From the NCBI GenBank assembly GCA_031263875.1, contig JAISEX010000305.1, positions 1 through 7,903 on the forward strand: a stretch of DNA of 7,903 nucleotides. The letters are read 5' to 3'. Shown here piece by piece: positions 5,638 to 7,903 of this stretch. The notes below the pieces were generated by a model that saw nothing but the letters and a program-made list of their open reading frames with translations, was not told the origin of the DNA and searched no databases. The stretch's first letter is position 1. Each line of letters starts with the position of its first letter. Made by a program: the position numbers and the translations under genes. This DNA is from Eubacteriales Family XIII. Incertae Sedis bacterium (GTDB lineage: Bacteria; Bacillota; Clostridia; Peptostreptococcales; Anaerovoracaceae).

Positions 5638-5733
5638 GCAACGGCACAGACACGCAAGCCCACATCAAAAATAAAATCCTCTCAACCACAAAAATAAAAC
5701 GTTTTCACGCGCCAAGATTCATCAAAAAAACAC

Positions 5734-5762
5734 TTGACGTGTATTAACCGAAATAATACACT
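5734..5762 (+). promoter_or_regulatory. Promoter of the regulator-ABC transporter operon
   Basis: A -35 TTGACG (5734-5739; five of six consensus bases) and a -10 TACACT (5757-5762; four of six) are 17 bp apart. Transcription would start near 5769 and give a leader of about 90 nt. The spacer and -10 are covered by the inverted repeat at 5738-5762. Confidence 0.6.
5738..5762. promoter_or_regulatory. YtrA-type operator overlapping the promoter
   Basis: GTGTATTA (5739-5746) and TAATACAC (5754-5761) are perfect inverted copies 7 bp apart. Written as half-sites the region reads CGTGTA-13 bp-TACACT. As I recall, the operator of Bacillus subtilis YtrA is AGTGTA-13 bp-TACACT, so 11 of the 12 half-site bases and the exact spacing agree. 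The right half-site is also the -10 box. The gene directly downstream encodes a YtrA-like GntR protein, which suggests autorepression. Confidence 0.7.
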
Positions 5763-5793
5763 TATAGCAACAGAGAACAACAGAATAAGAATT

Positions 5794-5815
5794 ACTAATG
5801 GCAGCGGGCGTTAGT
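5794..5815 (+). other. Short stem-loop in the operon leader
   Basis: ACTAATG (5794-5800) can pair with CGTTAGT (5809-5815) with one U-G pair around an 8-nt loop in the untranslated leader. Its role is unknown; the stem is too short to claim a regulator. Confidence 0.25.
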
Positions 5816-5859
5816 CAGGGCCGCGGGCGGCGGCGGACGGGAAAGTGGTGATAAGCAAA

Positions 5860-6273
5860 ATGATAGAACTTGATCCCAAGAGTAGACTTACTATATATGA
5901 GCAGGTGGTGGACAAAGTGCGCATGCTCATATCATCGGGCGTGATAGCGCCGAACGAGAAGCTGCTGTCGGTACGCGATATGTCCAAGCAGTTGACGATC
6001 AATCCGAACACGGTGCAGAAGGCGTTCCGCGAGCTCGAACGGCAGGGCTACGTCTACACGGTTTCGGGCGTCGGTTCGTTCGCGGCGGATCCCGCGGATA
6101 TACGCCCGGATGAAAAGCTCATAGCCGCGGCGAGGCTCAAGCTGGCCGACGAGGTGCGGGAGCTGCGCAGTCTGACGGGCAGCGCGGCGAAGACGAGAGC
6201 TATAGTTTTGGATGTCGTGGCGCATATCGAAAGCAGTTTTGGCGCCGCCGCAGCGGGCGCGAAGGGAGTGTGA
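5860..6273 (+). CDS. GntR-family transcriptional regulator, YtrA subfamily
   Basis: A 137-residue DNA-binding repressor. From ATG 5860 the protein begins MIELDPKSRLTIYEQVVDKV, the usual YtrA-type opening. The winged helix-turn-helix spans about residues 10-76: EKLLSVRDMSKQL (helix 2 region), INPNTVQKAFRELERQGYV (recognition helix), then the wing SGVGSF. The usual 'KLPS' proline is L35 here. After the wing only about 60 residues remain, with no FCD, UTRA or aminotransferase domain, which defines the short YtrA class. A GTG at 5845 would add five residues; ATG 5860 is preferred because of the family's start and GGTGAT (5847-5852) 7 nt upstream, though both are possible. It heads an operon with the ABC ATPase (6-nt gap) and permease, and probably binds the inverted repeat over its own promoter. 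Relatives respond to cell-envelope antibiotics; the signal here is unknown. Confidence 0.85.
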   Translation: MIELDPKSRLTIYEQVVDKVRMLISSGVIAPNEKLLSVRDMSKQLTINPNTVQKAFRELERQGYVYTVSGVGSFAADPADIRPDEKLIAAARLKLADEVRELRSLTGSAAKTRAIVLDVVAHIESSFGAAAAGAKGV

Positions 6274-6279
6274 GGTTCT

Positions 6280-7188
6280 ATGCTTACTATTAACGGGCTT
6301 GTCAAGAAGTTCGATAAGACGACCGCTCTTGACAATATAAATATGACGGTGAAGGACGGTTCTATCTACGGGCTGGTCGGGACGAACGGAGCCGGCAAGA
6401 CGACGATACTCAAGCTGCTCGCGGGCGTGCTGAAGGCCGACGCGGGTTTTGTGGGGATAGACGATAAGCCGGTCTATGATTCGCCGGAGGTGAAATCGCG
6501 CATCGCTTTTATTCCCGACGACCTTTCGTTTTTCGGCGGCTATAAAGTCCGAGAGGCGGCGCGGTATTTTTCGAGGTTTTACGCGGACTGGAACCAGACG
6601 GTTTTCGATGATATAACGGCTGAATTCGAGCTGCCGGAAGGCCGCCGGATGTCCGGCTATTCAAAGGGCATGCAGAAGCAGGCGGTGTTTGCCATTATGC
6701 TCGCGACGTCGCCCGATTACCTGATCCTCGACGAGCCGATCGACGGGCTCGACCCGATCGTGCGGCGCTCCATCTGGAAGCATATCGTGAACGCGTCCGC
6801 CGACCGCGGCATGACGACGATAGTCTCTTCGCATAATCTCCGCGAGATGGAAGGCTTTTGCGACAGCATCGGCATTATCGACAAGGGGCGGATGGCGCTG
6901 GAGCGCGACCTCGACGATATGAAAAGTGACCTGCACAAGTTACAGATTTCATTCGGCAGTATCGAGAAACGGCCCGAAAATGCCTATAACGAGCTGCACG
7001 TGCTGAACCGGCAGACAAACGGCAGCGTTGACATTCTCATTGTGAAGGAGAGCGCCGCGGCGCTGGACCGCTTTGCCAAAAAATATAATCCCGTGCTTTT
7101 CGATAATGTGCTGCTCACGCTCGAGGAGATTTTCATCTACGAGCTGGGGGAACAGCACGGCATGTATATCTATGAACTCGGGAGGTAG
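6280..7188 (+). CDS. ABC transporter ATP-binding protein (YtrB/BcrA-like)
   Basis: A 302-residue cytoplasmic ATPase that would drive the adjacent permease. Motifs in order: Walker A GTNGAGKT (34-41; T35 where P is common), signature region SGYSKGMQKQ (125-134; the 'SKGM' form of this subfamily rather than LSGGQ), Walker B LILDEP (148-153, D151 and catalytic E152), D-loop GLD (156-158), and H-loop SSH (H185). The Q-loop position reads FIPDD, with acid residues where many ABC proteins have Q; I recall 'IPD' in other YtrB-like ATPases. Residues from about 215 on form a C-terminal extension as in BcrA/YtrB-type exporters. The end carries a short internal echo, FIYELG...YIYELG. ATG 6280 follows the regulator stop by 6 nt, with AAGGGAG (6262-6268) inside the regulator gene, so translation is probably coupled. 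The substrate cannot be inferred; antibiotic or envelope-stress export is the family's usual theme. Confidence 0.88.
   Translation: MLTINGLVKKFDKTTALDNINMTVKDGSIYGLVGTNGAGKTTILKLLAGVLKADAGFVGIDDKPVYDSPEVKSRIAFIPDDLSFFGGYKVREAARYFSRFYADWNQTVFDDITAEFELPEGRRMSGYSKGMQKQAVFAIMLATSPDYLILDEPIDGLDPIVRRSIWKHIVNASADRGMTTIVSSHNLREMEGFCDSIGIIDKGRMALERDLDDMKSDLHKLQISFGSIEKRPENAYNELHVLNRQTNGSVDILIVKESAAALDRFAKKYNPVLFDNVLLTLEEIFIYELGEQHGMYIYELGR
7180..7186 (+). promoter_or_regulatory. Ribosome binding site of the permease, overlapping the ATPase stop
   Basis: GGGAGGT lies 6 nt before ATG 7193 and shares bases with the last ATPase codons and its TAG stop, indicating tight coupling of ATPase and permease synthesis. 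Confidence 0.75.
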
Positions 7189-7192
7189 AACG

Positions 7193-7903
7193 ATGAAAAA
7201 TATTATGCGTGAAAATTTCCGGCGCCTGTGGCCGGTAATGCTCGTCTGGACGCTGCTCGACCTGATCGGCGGCCCGGTTTTGGCGGCGCTTTCCGGTTCG
7301 CCGCGTGAGAATATGTTCGGCACGTACACGCTGGGCAACGGCGATTCGCTGACGCTGATCATCAACATCGCGTTTACCGTGGTGACGGGAGTCGCGCTGC
7401 TGCGGTACGCGCACAGCGCAAAGGCGCTTTCCGTGGTGCATGCGCTGCCGGTACGCCGCCGGACGCAGTTTATCGCAAACAGCGTGTCGGGATTTATTAT
7501 GATAACGGTTCCGCAGGTGATAACGGCGCTCTGCCTGCTGCCGTTTACGAAGCTGTCGCTCGCGCATCTGTTTACCGCGCGCCTCGACCTCGCGAAAATC
7601 GATCCGCTGTATGATAATGACGGGAATATAACGAATGCCGCCTACCACACGGATGCGGGCGATATACTGCGCTTCCTGCTGATCGCGCTGGTGACGATGT
7701 TCTTTATCTACGCGCTCACGCTGCTCGCGGGCGTTATTACGGGAAGCACGGCGGTGCACCTGCTGGTCGCCTGCTTTATCAACGTCGTCGTTCCGGCGCT
7801 GTACTATATGGTCGTCTATCTGTGCGGCGTGTTCCTCCACGGATATGCCGGCGTGTTTTCGTACGGTGAGTCCATTGGCGCTTCACCGTCCGGTTGGAGC
7901 TTC
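7193..7903 (+). CDS. ABC-2-type permease subunit, N-terminal part (3' truncated by window)
   Basis: The frame is open from ATG 7193 to the last base (237 codons, no stop in the window). The protein starts MKNIMRENFRRLW and has clear hydrophobic segments at about 12-33, 53-73, 93-118, 159-183 and 187-215. Between segments two and three lies ALSVVHALPVRRRTQFIA, matching the 'hsLP(V/I)(S/T)R' cytoplasmic loop common in YtrC/ABC-2-type permeases of Bacillota operons headed by a YtrA regulator. A hydrophilic, probably external, stretch occupies about 119-157. It would form the membrane channel for the ATPase encoded just upstream (4-nt gap). Substrate and full length are unknown; further subunits may follow outside the window. 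Confidence 0.85.
   Translation, partial: MKNIMRENFRRLWPVMLVWTLLDLIGGPVLAALSGSPRENMFGTYTLGNGDSLTLIINIAFTVVTGVALLRYAHSAKALSVVHALPVRRRTQFIANSVSGFIMITVPQVITALCLLPFTKLSLAHLFTARLDLAKIDPLYDNDGNITNAAYHTDAGDILRFLLIALVTMFFIYALTLLAGVITGSTAVHLLVACFINVVVPALYYMVVYLCGVFLHGYAGVFSYGESIGASPSGWSF

Noticed and set aside
5400..5747. 115-codon plus-strand frame starting with GTG
   Set aside because: No ribosome binding site, start inside repeat DNA, no recognised domain; kept only as an alternative reading of the 39-bp tandem repeat.
7133..7840. Long minus-strand frame (about 235 codons) across the permease gene
   Set aside because: Arg/Gln/His-rich composition typical of an antisense shadow; the plus strand encodes a coherent membrane protein with a good ribosome binding site.

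Overview
The window looks like a Bacillota (probably Clostridia-type) chromosome. This rests on four things: strong AAGGAGG-type ribosome binding sites with occasional GTG/TTG starts, a short YtrA-like GntR regulator heading an ABC-transporter operon, a Gram-positive sorting-signal-like stretch, and a small Clostridia-style antitoxin-like protein. Genes are moderately GC-rich and intergenic DNA is AT-rich. This placement is inference from gene content; no marker gene fixes the taxon.

Layout. (1) Positions 2-424 are the 3' end of a folC-like gene (+). (2) Positions 461-688 hold a small antitoxin-like gene on the minus strand, convergent with folC and with no toxin gene beside it. (3) Positions 689-1278 are a long AT-rich control region. 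It contains a hairpin and a strong extended -10 promoter whose -10 box lies inside a perfect inverted repeat. A 150-nt leader follows, with a second stem-loop, an orphan perfect Shine-Dalgarno sequence and a 13-codon mini-ORF. (4) Positions 1279-4731 encode a 1150-residue surface protein: signal peptide, a sorting-signal-like TPQTG segment near the N-terminus, a second membrane segment, three YDG-type modules, a PKD-like segment, then twelve 30-residue repeats (90 bp each). (5) Positions 4732-5859 lack a convincing gene but are rich in structure: a 14-bp hairpin, a miniature transposable element candidate with perfect 18-20-bp terminal inverted repeats and TA ends, REP-like palindromes, inverted copies of a 12-mer, and a 39-bp tandem duplication next to a possible gene remnant. 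(6) From about 5734 to the window end is an operon of a YtrA-like GntR repressor, an ABC ATPase and an ABC-2-type permease (cut by the window end). Its promoter is covered by an inverted repeat that closely matches the operator known for Bacillus YtrA.

How the genes relate. The last three genes form one tightly packed unit: a 6-nt gap between the regulator and the ATPase, and the permease ribosome binding site overlapping the ATPase stop. They are probably autoregulated and induced by a cell-envelope or antibiotic signal, as in related systems. The surface protein is a monocistronic, probably regulated, adhesin-like gene. The most unusual items are the N-terminal position of the sorting-signal-like module in the adhesin, the regulated-looking leader before it, and the small mobile element candidate in the following gap.
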